From Maribacter luteus (GTDB taxonomy: Bacteria; Bacteroidota; Bacteroidia; Flavobacteriales; Flavobacteriaceae): a DNA stretch of 64,000 bases. The stretch's first letter is position 1. The number at the start of each line of letters is the position of its first letter. The DNA lies in the NCBI RefSeq assembly GCF_009674825.1, contig NZ_WKJH01000030.1, positions 124,001 to 188,000 of the forward strand, given 5' to 3'. A program made the translations under genes and the position numbers. Positions 1 through 9,272 of the stretch are shown here, one piece after another. The notes under the pieces are model-generated. The model was not told the DNA's origin, did not search any database, and saw nothing but the letters and a program-made list of their open reading frames with translations.

Positions 1-13
1 TGAGAAAAATATC

Positions 14-553
14 CTAATGGCTTTTTTTACCTTTATTTTGTTGATCTTGCTCTTCATTTTTTACCACCCTTTCCATACGTTCACGATAAAATATCTCAAG
101 CATTCTGTTTATATGCTTTAGTTCGGCACCGTATTTTTTCTCCCAAGTTCTTAATACAAAATGCTCAAGAAAATCATGGGAATGGGATTCTTCAATTTTA
201 TCCTGATGATTATTATAGAGCTTTTGAATGACTTCAACCAATTTACTTTCCTCCATCATATCATAAAAATCAATCATATGACCAACTCTTTCCTTTTCCA
301 AATCCAACCTACTTGGATTCACTTCTTTGGAATGTTCATTAGCTATAATCATCTCTCCTTTGCCCCTCAATAACCACTCTGCACTCAAATTTGGATATAC
401 ATCAAGAATACTTTCCACAACATTGGAACCAATGGTCTTGTTATGTTTCAATGCCCTGGAAATAGTTCCCCTACTTGCATTGATCGATTTCTCGAACTTA
501 TTGTAACTCAAATTACTATAGTCTAAAAAAATATTGATTCTTTCTAATAACAT
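14..553 (-). CDS. HTH-domain transcriptional regulator (phage-repressor-like)
   Basis: Predicted DNA-binding regulator of 179 aa. Residues about 14-40 form a helix-turn-helix of the Cro/CI-like type found in Bacteroidota, followed by the typical SAEWLLRGKGEM stretch (57-68) that closes such N-terminal domains. The C-terminal two thirds are charged, helical and unrecognised; there is no S24 peptidase domain, so RecA-stimulated self-cleavage is not expected. It is divergent from the orphan gene at 720, and three phased TTCGATA repeats lie between the two start codons, which suggests autoregulation and control of the neighbour (inference). The regulator class is fairly sure, the target is not. 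Confidence 0.75.
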   Translation of the reverse strand: MLLERINIFLDYSNLSYNKFEKSINASRGTISRALKHNKTIGSNVVESILDVYPNLSAEWLLRGKGEMIIANEHSKEVNPSRLDLEKERVGHMIDFYDMMEESKLVEVIQKLYNNHQDKIEESHSHDFLEHFVLRTWEKKYGAELKHINRMLEIFYRERMERVVKNEEQDQQNKGKKSH

Positions 554-602
554 TTTGATAAAATTAAGGTAATCTTTTCTTAATCAACTCTTTTTGATTT
601 CC

Positions 603-662
603 AATATATTCGATATATTTATTGTATATTTTCGATATTAACACAAATATATTCGATACATT
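603..662. promoter_or_regulatory. Three phased TTCGATA direct repeats, probable operator array
   Basis: Cores TTCGATA occur at 609-615, 631-637 and 652-658, each inside an AT-rich context of the form ATATwTTCGATAyATT. Spacings of 22 and 21 bp equal two helical turns, so all three lie on one face of the DNA. The array sits between the divergent starts of the HTH gene (553) and the 217-aa gene (720). It is a likely cooperative binding site for the HTH protein; the binding partner is inferred from position only. Confidence 0.6.
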
Positions 663-719
663 TTACGTAAACAATTTATTATGACCTAATAATATAACCG
701 TCCAATAATTTATATACCT

Positions 720-1373
720 ATGAAGAAAAAAATTATAAGAATTGAGCAACATAAAAATAGTGCGAAATTATTGGGTCTAAAAGTCTTTAAAGAAAGTTTA
801 GAAAACCACTTTCTTTCTGCTATTACAATTAGAAATTCCTCAGCAAACGATCGCTCAATGGGTTTGGTGATAGAAATGGACTGCAATTATAAATTAAGAG
901 AAATTCTTTTTTCGCTAAAAAATATAATTCCAGGGAATACATTTGAAAAAAAAATTGACCGGGTTTCCGACTTTTTCTCAACTGCATTTAAAAAGTTACA
1001 GGATAACAATGAAGTGCCTATAGATATCGAGGAACTCTCAATTTATCTAAAAGACACTTCTATAATTATTAGAAAGATTTATAAAAACAGTATACTTCAT
1101 CAATTAAAAAATCTAATAAATGCTTTAGATATTCATTCCAAAAAATTTACGGAACAACATATTGAAGTCCCTTTTGAAATTTGTATTCCGGTATTTGAAA
1201 TGAATAAAAAAAATAGGACCAATAGCTATATCAAGGCCATATTGAACAAGAATGATAAAACCACCTACTTTAAAAATTGGGGATTATATTATGATTCTGA
1301 AAATAACGACGTAATATACAATCTAAGAAAACAATCCCTAATTCATGGTGAAATACACTATCTAAACTATTGA
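720..1373 (+). CDS. Hypothetical protein, 217 aa
   Basis: I do not recognise this protein. It is lysine-, isoleucine- and asparagine-rich with no signal peptide, membrane segment or lipobox, so it should be cytoplasmic. Residues about 50-150 look largely helical and the C-terminal part (about 145-217) looks mixed alpha/beta. The DNA is noticeably more AT-rich than the housekeeping genes beside it. It is divergent from the HTH regulator at 14-553 across a repeat array and converges on glyA with a 9-bp gap. Length, continuity and start context support a real gene; the function is unknown. Confidence 0.6.
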   Translation: MKKKIIRIEQHKNSAKLLGLKVFKESLENHFLSAITIRNSSANDRSMGLVIEMDCNYKLREILFSLKNIIPGNTFEKKIDRVSDFFSTAFKKLQDNNEVPIDIEELSIYLKDTSIIIRKIYKNSILHQLKNLINALDIHSKKFTEQHIEVPFEICIPVFEMNKKNRTNSYIKAILNKNDKTTYFKNWGLYYDSENNDVIYNLRKQSLIHGEIHYLNY

Positions 1374-1382
1374 CCTTGAAGA

Positions 1383-2657
1383 TTATCCATTAAACAAATC
1401 CCGACCGTGCATTAGGGCGTTGACTTCACCCCTAACCTCAGCTACTTTATCTTCATCATCCGCATTTGTCAGAACACGATTGATCAAATCGACAATAGTT
1501 GACATTTCATTCTCTTTTAACCCACGAGTTGTAATGGCTGCTGTCCCAAACCGTATTCCGGAAGTTACAAATGGCGATTTATCATCAAATGGCACCATAT
1601 TCTTATTAGCCGTAATATCTGCTTTTACCAATACTTTTTCAGCATCCTTACCGGTAATATCCTTATTCCGAAGATCGATCAACATCATATGGTTATCGGT
1701 TCCCCCTGAAATAATATTATAGCCTTTTGCAACAAAAGCAGCTGCCATTGCTGCAGCATTTTTCTTTACTTGCAACATATAATTAAGATAATCATCTGTC
1801 AAAGCTTCTCCGAAGGCGATGGCCTTTGCTGCGATGATATGTTCCAATGGCCCACCTTGATTACCGGGAAAAACCGCTAAATCTAGCAATGCTGACATTT
1901 TTCTAAGGTTACCATTCTTCAATTTTATACCGAACGGATTGTCAAAATCCTGCCCCATAAGTATTAATCCGCCCCTAGGTCCACGCAAAGTTTTGTGCGT
2001 AGTCGTCGTAACCACATGGCAATGTGGAATAGGGTCATTCAGTATTCCTTTAGCTATAAAGCCAGCCGGATGGGCAATGTCTGCCATAAGAATAGCATCT
2101 ACGCTATCCGCAATTTCGCGAAAACGTTTAAAATCCATATCACGGGAATAAGCAGAAGCCCCAGCGATGATCAAATTAGGTCTTTCCTTTAACGCAATCT
2201 CCTGAATAGCGTCATAATTAAGCATGCCCGTTTCAGAATCTACCCCATAAAACACAGGGTTATATAATCTTCCGGAAAAATTCACCGGAGATCCATGGGT
2301 CAAATGCCCGCCATGGGATAGATCAAATCCTAAAATCTTGTCACCCGGCTTTAAAAACGCATGAAAAACGGCTGCGTTGGCCTGTGAACCTGAATGGGGC
2401 TGTACGTTTGCATAAACAGCACCGAATAATTCCTTAGCCCTATCAATAGCAATTTGTTCAACCTGATCAACCACTTCACAACCTCCATAATATCTTTTTC
2501 CAGGGTATCCTTCGGCATATTTATTCGTCAATACAGATCCAGCAGCCTCCATTACTTGGGGACTTGTGAAGTTTTCAGAAGCGATAAGTTCAATCCCGTT
2601 TAATTGTCTTTCCTTCTCTTCTTCTATTAAATCAAAAATAAGTTGGTCACGTTGCAT
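1383..2657 (-). CDS. glyA: Serine hydroxymethyltransferase
   Basis: PLP enzyme interconverting serine plus tetrahydrofolate with glycine plus 5,10-methylene-THF, the main one-carbon source; cytoplasmic. The PLP-binding lysine is in [14 protein letters not shown] (Lys222), and the N-terminal [10 protein letters not shown] and [13 protein letters not shown] motifs are intact. I chose the ATG at 2657 (MQRDQLIF, 424 aa), preceded by AGAAAGGAAA, over an in-frame upstream ATG at 2693 that would add 12 unconserved residues. It stands alone and is divergent from fumarylacetoacetase. Confidence 0.97.
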   Translation of the reverse strand: MQRDQLIFDLIEEEKERQLNGIELIASENFTSPQVMEAAGSVLTNKYAEGYPGKRYYGGCEVVDQVEQIAIDRAKELFGAVYANVQPHSGSQANAAVFHAFLKPGDKILGFDLSHGGHLTHGSPVNFSGRLYNPVFYGVDSETGMLNYDAIQEIALKERPNLIIAGASAYSRDMDFKRFREIADSVDAILMADIAHPAGFIAKGILNDPIPHCHVVTTTTHKTLRGPRGGLILMGQDFDNPFGIKLKNGNLRKMSALLDLAVFPGNQGGPLEHIIAAKAIAFGEALTDDYLNYMLQVKKNAAAMAAAFVAKGYNIISGGTDNHMMLIDLRNKDITGKDAEKVLVKADITANKNMVPFDDKSPFVTSGIRFGTAAITTRGLKENEMSTIVDLINRVLTNADDEDKVAEVRGEVNALMHGRDLFNG

Positions 2658-2722
2658 ATTTTCCTTTCTGTTAAATGAGCGGTAAAAATACAAATTGCCG
2701 ATTGGTTATTCATGGAAAATAA

Positions 2723-2730
2723 TATATTTG
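2723..2730 (+). promoter_or_regulatory. Bacteroidota -7 element (TATATTTG) for fumarylacetoacetase
   Basis: TATATTTG matches the TAnnTTTG consensus exactly. A TTG lies at 2702-2704, 18 bp upstream, a slightly short but acceptable spacing. This gives a leader of about 30 nt before the ATG at 2768. Confidence 0.5.
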
Positions 2731-2767
2731 ATTAGGAATTTATCAAACATAAATTAACAATATACAT

Positions 2768-4066
2768 ATGCCCATACTAGCAAATAATCCGAAAAGAAAA
2801 ACCTGGATACCTACTCCGGTAAAAACTGACTTTCCCATTCAGAACATACCTTTCGGGGTGTTTTTGACACGTGACGATATTATTACAATAGGCACCCGAA
2901 TAGGTGATACGGCTATTGATTTGGGAGCCATGCACCAATTGGGGTATTTTGATGGTATTCCGCTTACCGATGATATTTTCCTTCAAGATACATTGAACGA
3001 CTTTATTTCTGACGGACAAAAAACATGGAGATTGGTGCGTAACCGCATAAGCGAGGTTTTCGATATTGAGAATGAAACTTTGAAAAATAACGAGGATCAT
3101 AAAAGTATCATCCTATTCTCTTTGGATGAAATTGAAATGCAATTGCCGGTTCAGATAGGTGATTATACCGATTTTTACTCCAGCAAAGAACATGCTGCGA
3201 ACGTGGGTACCATGTTTCGCGACCCTGAGAATGCTTTAATGCCCAATTGGTTACACATTCCCGTAGGTTATCATGGAAGAAGTTCTACCATAATCCCAAG
3301 TGGAATACCAGTACACAGACCTATGGGGCAAACTTTTCCGAAAGGCTCGCAAACACCTATTTTCGGCCCATCCAAATTAATTGATTTTGAATTGGAAATG
3401 GCCTTTATAACCACAGATGCGAATAAATTTGGAGAACCAATTCCTATTGAAAAGGCTGAAGAACATATTTTTGGAATGGTTTTGTTCAACGACTGGAGTG
3501 CCCGTGATATTCAGAAATGGGAATATGTTCCGTTAGGCCCTTTTTTGGCAAAAAGTTTTGCTTCATCGATTTCGCCATGGATCGTAACCCTGGACGCTTT
3601 AGAGCCTTTTAGGTGCAAAGGCCCAAAACAAGACCCGAAACCCTTTCCTTATTTATCACTTGAAGGGGAGCATAGTTTTGATATAAAATTAGAAGTCGAC
3701 ATCGTAACACCGGAAGGGGTGCCAACAACGGTTTCTAACTCCAATTTCAAATATTTATACTGGTCAATGGCCCAACAATTGGCGCACCACACGGTAAACG
3801 GATGTATTGTGAATAGTGGTGATATGATGGGAAGCGGAACAATCTCAGGCCCTACTCCCGATTCTTATGGTTCTATGCTAGAACTTGCTTGGCAAGGCAC
3901 CAAGCCCGTTACATTGAACGACGGTAGTGAGCGCAAGTTCATCCAAGACAATGACACGGTGGTTATGAGGGGATTTTGTGATAAAAATGGTCAACGATTA
4001 GGCTTTGGGGAAGTTTCCACAAAACTGTTACCTGTTTTTGAGCCAAAATCCATAAAAAATAAATAG
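2768..4066 (+). CDS. fahA: Fumarylacetoacetase
   Basis: Last step of tyrosine/phenylalanine (homogentisate) catabolism: hydrolyses 4-fumarylacetoacetate to fumarate and acetoacetate. At 432 aa it has the usual length, with an N-terminal SH3-like domain and the C-terminal FAH fold. The block GDYTDFYSSKEHAANVG carries the metal-binding Asp135 and the catalytic His142 at the spacing of the mammalian enzyme, and MPNWLHIPVGYHGR and FNDWSARDIQKWEYVPLGPF are also conserved. No other homogentisate-pathway gene is adjacent. Confidence 0.96.
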   Translation: MPILANNPKRKTWIPTPVKTDFPIQNIPFGVFLTRDDIITIGTRIGDTAIDLGAMHQLGYFDGIPLTDDIFLQDTLNDFISDGQKTWRLVRNRISEVFDIENETLKNNEDHKSIILFSLDEIEMQLPVQIGDYTDFYSSKEHAANVGTMFRDPENALMPNWLHIPVGYHGRSSTIIPSGIPVHRPMGQTFPKGSQTPIFGPSKLIDFELEMAFITTDANKFGEPIPIEKAEEHIFGMVLFNDWSARDIQKWEYVPLGPFLAKSFASSISPWIVTLDALEPFRCKGPKQDPKPFPYLSLEGEHSFDIKLEVDIVTPEGVPTTVSNSNFKYLYWSMAQQLAHHTVNGCIVNSGDMMGSGTISGPTPDSYGSMLELAWQGTKPVTLNDGSERKFIQDNDTVVMRGFCDKNGQRLGFGEVSTKLLPVFEPKSIKNK

Positions 4067-4131
4067 TAAAAAGGTTTTTCAACGAGGCAATACGATAGTT
4101 TATCGTTTTACGTTATCAACAAACACAGTTT

Positions 4132-4146
4132 TGGCACGAGTGTTGA
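4132..4146 (+). promoter_or_regulatory. Sigma-54 (-24/-12) promoter
   Basis: TGGCACGAGTGTTGA matches the RpoN consensus TGGCACGNNNNTTGC at every defined position except the last base, with correct GG-to-GA spacing (4133-4134 and 4145-4146). Transcription should start near 4157, about 22 nt before the ATG at 4179. I see no clear enhancer site in the short upstream gap. Confidence 0.65.
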
Positions 4147-4178
4147 AATTGATGATTACAACGGTAAATTAAAATGTC

Positions 4179-5366
4179 ATGAAGAAACTTTTACTATTAA
4201 GCGGAATTTTACTTTTTATGTTGTCTTGTGGTGGGGTGAAAAAAACCCAACAGGCTATAAATACGGGCAACTATATGAACGCCATAAACAGTGCCGTTCA
4301 AAAGTTAGCGGAAAACAAGGACAAAAAAAGCAACCAATCTTACGTGCTTTTATTGGAAGAAGCCTTCCGAAAAAACACCGAAAGGGAATTGGAGCACATT
4401 GCGTTTCTTAGAAAAGACGGTAATCCTGCAAATCTCGAAACAATTTATAAAGGATACGAGAATCTTAACCGAATTCAGGAAGCCATAAAACCACTACTAC
4501 CTTTACGGGTTAACGATGAGAACAGAAATGCCGAGTTCTCATTAACAAATTATGACAACAAGATCATTACCACCAAAAATGAGCTTTCATCTTATTTGTA
4601 CGATAACGCCCTCAACCTTTTAACAAATGCTACCAACAAATATGATTATAGAAAGGCCTATGATGATTTTGAATACTTGAACGAAATCAATCCCGGATAT
4701 GGCGATATCAGATTTAAAATGGAAGAAGCCTACCAAAAAGGCCAAGATTATGTAAAGGTAGAAATGATCAATAATACAGATAAGATCATACCGGTTAAGC
4801 TAGAAGAAGAACTTCTGAATTTCAATACTTTTGGATTGGAGGACAAATGGACAAAGTACCATACCAACCATCTTGCAAACATCGACTATGATTATGATAT
4901 GCAAATAGAGTTAAGGGAAATCAACATTTCCCCGGAACAAGTAAATGAAAAACAGATTATAAAGGAAAAACAAATTAAAGATGGTCAAAAATACCTTTTG
5001 GACAATGAAGGCAATGTTGTTAAGGACAGTTTAGGGAACAAGATAAAAGTGGACAAGTTCAAAACTGTTAAATGTAATTTTTATCAGTTTACACAATTCA
5101 AAACCGCTCAGGTTACAGGGCAAATAAGCTATCAAGATTTGGAAACAAAACAACAGCTGAATTCCTATCCCCTAACCAGTGAGTTCGTTTTCGAACATGT
5201 TTATGCCAATTATGATGGTGATAAAAGGGCTTTGGAAAATGAATTGGTTTCCCTATTGAACCTTGCCGCAGTTCCTTTTCCTTCAAACGAACAAATGGTT
5301 TATGATGCCGGTGAAGACCTCAAAAACAGAATAAAAGGTGTAATAACCTCACATCGATTCAACTAA
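4179..5366 (+). CDS. Putative lipoprotein, 395 aa
   Basis: The N-terminus MKKLLLLSGILLFMLSCGG is a lipoprotein signal with the lipid-acceptor Cys at position 17, so it should be a periplasm-facing membrane lipoprotein. The next 180 residues are helical and TPR-like in character, including pairs such as KAYDDFEYLNEINPGYGDI; the C-terminal half is mixed alpha/beta. I do not recognise a named family. It stands alone, preceded by a good sigma-54 promoter (4132-4146) and followed by a terminator, so it is probably monocistronic and expressed under particular conditions (inference). Confidence 0.8.
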   Translation: MKKLLLLSGILLFMLSCGGVKKTQQAINTGNYMNAINSAVQKLAENKDKKSNQSYVLLLEEAFRKNTERELEHIAFLRKDGNPANLETIYKGYENLNRIQEAIKPLLPLRVNDENRNAEFSLTNYDNKIITTKNELSSYLYDNALNLLTNATNKYDYRKAYDDFEYLNEINPGYGDIRFKMEEAYQKGQDYVKVEMINNTDKIIPVKLEEELLNFNTFGLEDKWTKYHTNHLANIDYDYDMQIELREINISPEQVNEKQIIKEKQIKDGQKYLLDNEGNVVKDSLGNKIKVDKFKTVKCNFYQFTQFKTAQVTGQISYQDLETKQQLNSYPLTSEFVFEHVYANYDGDKRALENELVSLLNLAAVPFPSNEQMVYDAGEDLKNRIKGVITSHRFN

Positions 5367-5374
5367 AAAACAAT

Positions 5375-5404
5375 AAGCCCTGAGTTAACCTTCAGGGCTT
5401 TTTT
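5375..5404 (+). terminator. Intrinsic terminator after the 395-aa lipoprotein gene
   Basis: Perfect 9-bp stem AAGCCCTGA / TCAGGGCTT (5375-5383 and 5392-5400) with an 8-nt loop, running directly into T residues. It sits between convergent genes and favours the plus strand. Confidence 0.85.
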
Positions 5405-5798
5405 ATACATATGTTCCTAGATCAATAGAATTTATTCCCCCATGTGAATCATGGGCCACCACTACCCCATTGCGTATGACCAAAAGTTGGGGAGATTGGT
5501 GCTGTACCTGAAATCTATAACCCGTTTCATTTGAAACCTCCCTAAAACTATGAAGATCCAAATAATATAGATCCAACTTTTCTTTCGGGATATCAAAATT
5601 GGCATTAAAGGTATTCAAAACCATTCTGCTGATACCACAGGTTGTCGAGTGTTTAAAGATTACTTGGGTCTTAGTTTTCGACTTTTCCACGATCTCATCT
5701 AATTGATGCACTGAAACCAAAGGTTTCCAAGGCACCTTAACTTCTTTTTTTTCAGTCTTTTCGTCGTTTTTACCAAATAAACCCTTAAATAATCCCAT
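5403..5798 (-). CDS. ytxJ: Bacillithiol-system redox protein YtxJ (BrxC-like)
   Basis: Small cytoplasmic thioredoxin-fold protein (131 aa) of the YtxJ/BrxC family, linked to de-bacillithiolation or redox repair of low-molecular-weight thiol mixed disulfides. The active-site stretch KHSTTCGISRM (Cys54) corresponds to the family's single-Cys monothiol motif, and HQSPQLLVIRNG carries the conserved cis-Pro region. A Lys/Glu-rich N-terminal tail (about residues 1-22) precedes the fold. It stands alone, converging on the lipoprotein gene with a terminator between. Confidence 0.9.
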   Translation of the reverse strand: MGLFKGLFGKNDEKTEKKEVKVPWKPLVSVHQLDEIVEKSKTKTQVIFKHSTTCGISRMVLNTFNANFDIPKEKLDLYYLDLHSFREVSNETGYRFQVQHQSPQLLVIRNGVVVAHDSHGGINSIDLGTYV

Positions 5799-5840
5799 AG
5801 TTTTTTATCTCTAAGTCGTATGTTGTCCAATTCCTTACAA

Positions 5841-5913
5841 CTGTCGAAATGTCTTGCTGTTTTCGACTTTTAGCGACATTTTGTCCGCTTAATTTCCTTG
5901 GTAAGGTTATTGA
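5841..5913 (+). promoter_or_regulatory. Sigma-54-like clpB promoter with two upstream GACATTT elements
   Basis: TGGTAAGGTTATTGA at 5899-5913 keeps the GG and TTG of the -24/-12 consensus at correct spacing, with C-to-T, C-to-A and C-to-A changes. Upstream lie CTGTCGAAATGTC (5841-5853, minus-strand reading GACATTTCGACAG) and GACATTTTGTC (5875-5885), inverted copies of one element about 33 bp apart, placed as activator sites would be. The expected leader is about 34 nt. Confidence 0.5.
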
Positions 5914-5958
5914 CATTCATGAATCAAAAGTAATCTATAACTTTAAAACACGACACTA

Positions 5959-8559
5959 ATGAACTTTAATAATTTTACTATAAAGTCGCAAGAATCCGTT
6001 CAGCTTGCACAGCAGATAGCCCAAGAAATGGGACATCAACAAATTGAGAACGAGCACATTTTCAAAGCAATTTCACAAGTAGATGAAAATGTACTTCCTT
6101 TTATTTTAAAGAAACTTAATGTAAACAACAGTCTCCTTAACCAAATACTTGAAAAAGAACTTGAAAGTTTTCCTAAGGTTTCTGGTGGGGAAATAATGGT
6201 TTCCAGGGAAGCAGGCAAAAGCTTGAATGAAGCCGGTATCATAGCCAAGAAAATGGAAGATGAATATGTTTCAATAGAACATATCCTTTTGGCCATATTT
6301 AAATCAAAAAGTAAAATAGCACAGATTCTAAAAGATCAAGGGGTAACTGAAAAAGACCTTAAAAAAGCGATTGAAGAGCTTAGAAAAGGCGGTAAAGTTA
6401 CTTCCCAAAGTGCTGAGGAGACCTATAATTCCCTTGACAAATATGCACGTAACCTAAATCAAATGGCCGATAGTGGTAAATTGGATCCCGTTATTGGTCG
6501 TGATGAGGAAATTCGTCGAATTCTTCAGATTTTATCCAGAAGAACAAAGAACAACCCAATGCTCGTTGGTGAACCAGGTGTAGGTAAGACCGCAATCGCT
6601 GAAGGATTGGCACATAGGATCATACAAGGTGATGTTCCTGACAACCTGAAAGATAAAGTCATATATTCTTTGGATATGGGAGCATTGATCGCAGGTGCAA
6701 AATACAAAGGGGAATTCGAAGAACGTTTAAAAGCCGTTATCAAAGAAGTCACATCTTCTGATGGGAATATTGTTCTATTCATAGACGAGATACACACCTT
6801 GGTAGGTGCCGGTGGCGGTCAAGGGGCCATGGATGCGGCCAATATTCTTAAACCTGCTTTGGCAAGAGGTGAATTAAGGGCTATCGGTGCAACTACTTTG
6901 GATGAATATCAGAAGTATTTCGAAAAAGACAAAGCATTAGAGCGAAGGTTCCAAAAAGTAATGGTCGATGAGCCCGATACAGAAAGTGCCATTTCTATCT
7001 TAAGGGGTATCAAAGAAAAGTACGAGGCACACCACAAGGTGCAAATCAAGGATGAAGCAGTAATAGGTGCTGTTGAACTTTCACAACGTTACATCACCAA
7101 TAGGTTTTTGCCCGATAAAGCAATTGACCTAATGGACGAAGCCGCTGCTAAACTCCGTATGGAAATCAATTCAAAACCAGAGGAATTGGATGTTTTGGAC
7201 AGAAAGATCATGCAGCTTGAAATTGAAATCGAAGCCATTAAACGTGAAGATGATCAGGCCAAATTGAAGGTTTTGAACATTGATCTTGCCAACGTAAAGG
7301 AAAAACGTAACGAAATCTATGCCAAATGGGAAAGTGAGAAAACCGTTGTCGACTCCATTCAAAAAGTGAAAAACGACATTGAAGATTTTAAATTGGAAGC
7401 CGAACGTGCCGAACGTAGTGGGGACTATGGCAAAGTTGCCGAATTACGCTATGGTAAAATCAAGGAAGCCCAAGAGAAATTGAGTGTTCTTCAACAAGAA
7501 ATGTCAGAACAACAAAAAGGGGAAACCCTGATCAAGGAAGAGGTTACTTATGAGGATATTGCAGAGGTCGTAGCCAAATGGACAGGTATTCCCGTAACTA
7601 AAATGTTGCAAAGTGAGCGTGAAAAATTATTGAAGCTTGAAGATGTCTTACATAAACGTGTGGTTGGTCAGGAAGAAGCCATTCAGGCCGTTTCAGACGC
7701 CATACGAAGAAGTAGGGCCGGACTCCAAGATGCCAAAAAACCAATTGGTTCATTCCTATTCTTGGGAACCACAGGAGTTGGTAAAACAGAACTTGCAAAA
7801 ACATTGGCTTCATATTTATTCGATGACGAAAATGCAATGACACGAATAGATATGAGTGAATATCAGGAAAGGCACTCGGTTAGTAGATTGGTAGGGGCAC
7901 CTCCAGGATATGTAGGATATGATGAAGGCGGACAGCTTACCGAGGCCGTAAGAAGAAGGCCATATTCCGTCGTATTGTTAGATGAGATCGAAAAAGCACA
8001 TCCAGACACCTTTAATATACTCTTACAAGTTTTGGATGAAGGTAGACTTACAGATAACAAAGGACGTATAGCTGACTTTAAGAACACCATCATTATCATG
8101 ACAAGTAATATGGGTAGTCATATTATCCAAGAAAAATTCGAGAACAATAAAGACATTTATAGTGCCTCAGAAGCAGCTCGGGTTGAAGTCCTTGGCTTAT
8201 TGCGAAAAACAATACGCCCGGAATTTCTGAACAGGATAGATGATATTATCATGTTCACACCTTTGAACAAGGAGGATATTACAAAAATAGTATCCCTTCA
8301 ATTGGAACAATTGAGAAAAATGCTCGACAAACAGAATATCACAATTGACTTTACCAATGAAGCCATAACACACCTTGCAAATAAAGGATATGACCCACAA
8401 TATGGAGCAAGACCCATAAAAAGGATTATCCAGAAAGAAGTGCTGAACAATTTGTCCAAAGAACTTCTAAGCGGCAGTATCAAAGCCGATAGTATTGTAT
8501 TGATCGACTCTTTTGATGACCAACTGGTCTTCAGAAATCAAAACGAATTAGTGCAATAA
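5959..8559 (+). CDS. clpB: ATP-dependent disaggregase ClpB
   Basis: Hsp100 AAA+ hexamer that, with DnaK, threads aggregated proteins through its pore; cytoplasmic. At 866 aa it has the full ClpB architecture: Clp N-terminal repeats (about 1-145), first AAA+ domain with Walker A GEPGVGKT (204-211) and Walker B FIDEIH, a coiled-coil M domain (about 400-530) that separates it from ClpA/ClpC, and a second AAA+ domain with GTTGVGKT (603-610), the pore loop [13 protein letters not shown] and [11 protein letters not shown]. It has its own promoter region and a strong terminator. No CIRCE or other sigma-32-type site is visible. Confidence 0.98.
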   Translation: MNFNNFTIKSQESVQLAQQIAQEMGHQQIENEHIFKAISQVDENVLPFILKKLNVNNSLLNQILEKELESFPKVSGGEIMVSREAGKSLNEAGIIAKKMEDEYVSIEHILLAIFKSKSKIAQILKDQGVTEKDLKKAIEELRKGGKVTSQSAEETYNSLDKYARNLNQMADSGKLDPVIGRDEEIRRILQILSRRTKNNPMLVGEPGVGKTAIAEGLAHRIIQGDVPDNLKDKVIYSLDMGALIAGAKYKGEFEERLKAVIKEVTSSDGNIVLFIDEIHTLVGAGGGQGAMDAANILKPALARGELRAIGATTLDEYQKYFEKDKALERRFQKVMVDEPDTESAISILRGIKEKYEAHHKVQIKDEAVIGAVELSQRYITNRFLPDKAIDLMDEAAAKLRMEINSKPEELDVLDRKIMQLEIEIEAIKREDDQAKLKVLNIDLANVKEKRNEIYAKWESEKTVVDSIQKVKNDIEDFKLEAERAERSGDYGKVAELRYGKIKEAQEKLSVLQQEMSEQQKGETLIKEEVTYEDIAEVVAKWTGIPVTKMLQSEREKLLKLEDVLHKRVVGQEEAIQAVSDAIRRSRAGLQDAKKPIGSFLFLGTTGVGKTELAKTLASYLFDDENAMTRIDMSEYQERHSVSRLVGAPPGYVGYDEGGQLTEAVRRRPYSVVLLDEIEKAHPDTFNILLQVLDEGRLTDNKGRIADFKNTIIIMTSNMGSHIIQEKFENNKDIYSASEAARVEVLGLLRKTIRPEFLNRIDDIIMFTPLNKEDITKIVSLQLEQLRKMLDKQNITIDFTNEAITHLANKGYDPQYGARPIKRIIQKEVLNNLSKELLSGSIKADSIVLIDSFDDQLVFRNQNELVQ

Positions 8560-8581
8560 ACATTTTATTAACACTATAAAG

Positions 8582-8611
8582 GCCCTAACAGAAAAGTTAG
8601 GGCTTTTTTTT
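8582..8611 (+). terminator. Intrinsic terminator of clpB
   Basis: Perfect 8-bp stem GCCCTAAC / GTTAGGGC (8582-8589, 8596-8603), 6-nt loop, then eight T residues. Confidence 0.9.
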
Positions 8612-8619
8612 ATGAATAA

Positions 8620-8639
8620 TATATACCATGCAGTATATA
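8620..8639. promoter_or_regulatory. Palindromic operator upstream of the TetR gene
   Basis: Perfect inverted repeat with arms TATATAC and GTATATA around CATGCA, 32 bp upstream of the TetR-family ATG. The size and position are typical of a TetR dimer site used for autorepression. A weak -7-like TATCTTCG lies at 8646-8653, so a bound repressor would cover the promoter. Confidence 0.6.
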
Positions 8640-8671
8640 GTTTTTTTATCTTCGTATAAAATAGCGATATC

Positions 8672-9268
8672 ATGACTACCAAAGCCGAAAGAACCACTGC
8701 ATTTATTATTGAAACCGTTGCCCCTCTATTTATAAAGCACGGCTATGTAGGTACAAGCATGAGCGACCTGACCGAGGCCACCGGATTAACAAAAGGTGCA
8801 CTTTACGGTAATTTTGAAAACAAGGAGGCGCTAGCACTTGCGGCATACGAATACAGTATAAACAAATTGCTCACTGCAATTGACGAACGATTGGATATTG
8901 AAGGTAATTCCATGGAAAAATTGTTCTCCTTGACTAAATTTTATCGCCAATATGATGTTTTTACGGCAGAACTTGGAGGTTGCCCTGTATTGAATATGGG
9001 CGTTGATGCCCAGAACAATAATAAACCATTGGCAGCAGCTTCAAAGGAAACAATCAAAACCCTTGAGGGTAAAATAGCCCTTGTGTTGGAAAATGGAGTA
9101 AACAATAACGAACTGCACTTACCCGTTACCCCATTGCAATTTGCAAAACAGTTCTATACCATGCTACAGGGAGCCGTTGCGATGAGTACCATCACAAGGG
9201 ATCGTAAATATCTCGCGAATACGGTAGCCTATCTGGAGGTATTGGTTAAAAACGAAATCAAGAAATAA
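8672..9268 (+). CDS. TetR/AcrR-family transcriptional regulator
   Basis: 198-aa all-helical repressor. The N-terminal HTH (about residues 27-50, MSDLTEATGLTKGALYGNFENKEAL) is typical of TetR/AcrR; the C-terminal domain (about 80-198), including the GCPVLNMGVDA stretch, resembles regulators of the YxaF/AcuR kind. The ligand is unknown. No transporter or enzyme gene is adjacent: clpB is upstream behind a terminator and the convergent PorP-like gene starts 4 bp after the stop, so its target may be itself plus a remote locus (inference). Confidence 0.92.
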   Translation: MTTKAERTTAFIIETVAPLFIKHGYVGTSMSDLTEATGLTKGALYGNFENKEALALAAYEYSINKLLTAIDERLDIEGNSMEKLFSLTKFYRQYDVFTAELGGCPVLNMGVDAQNNNKPLAAASKETIKTLEGKIALVLENGVNNNELHLPVTPLQFAKQFYTMLQGAVAMSTITRDRKYLANTVAYLEVLVKNEIKK

Positions 9269-9272
9269 TTTT

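Noticed and set aside
1-1373. Left end as part of a prophage
   Set aside because: Only a phage-type HTH is seen; no integrase, structural or lysis gene and no attachment repeat.
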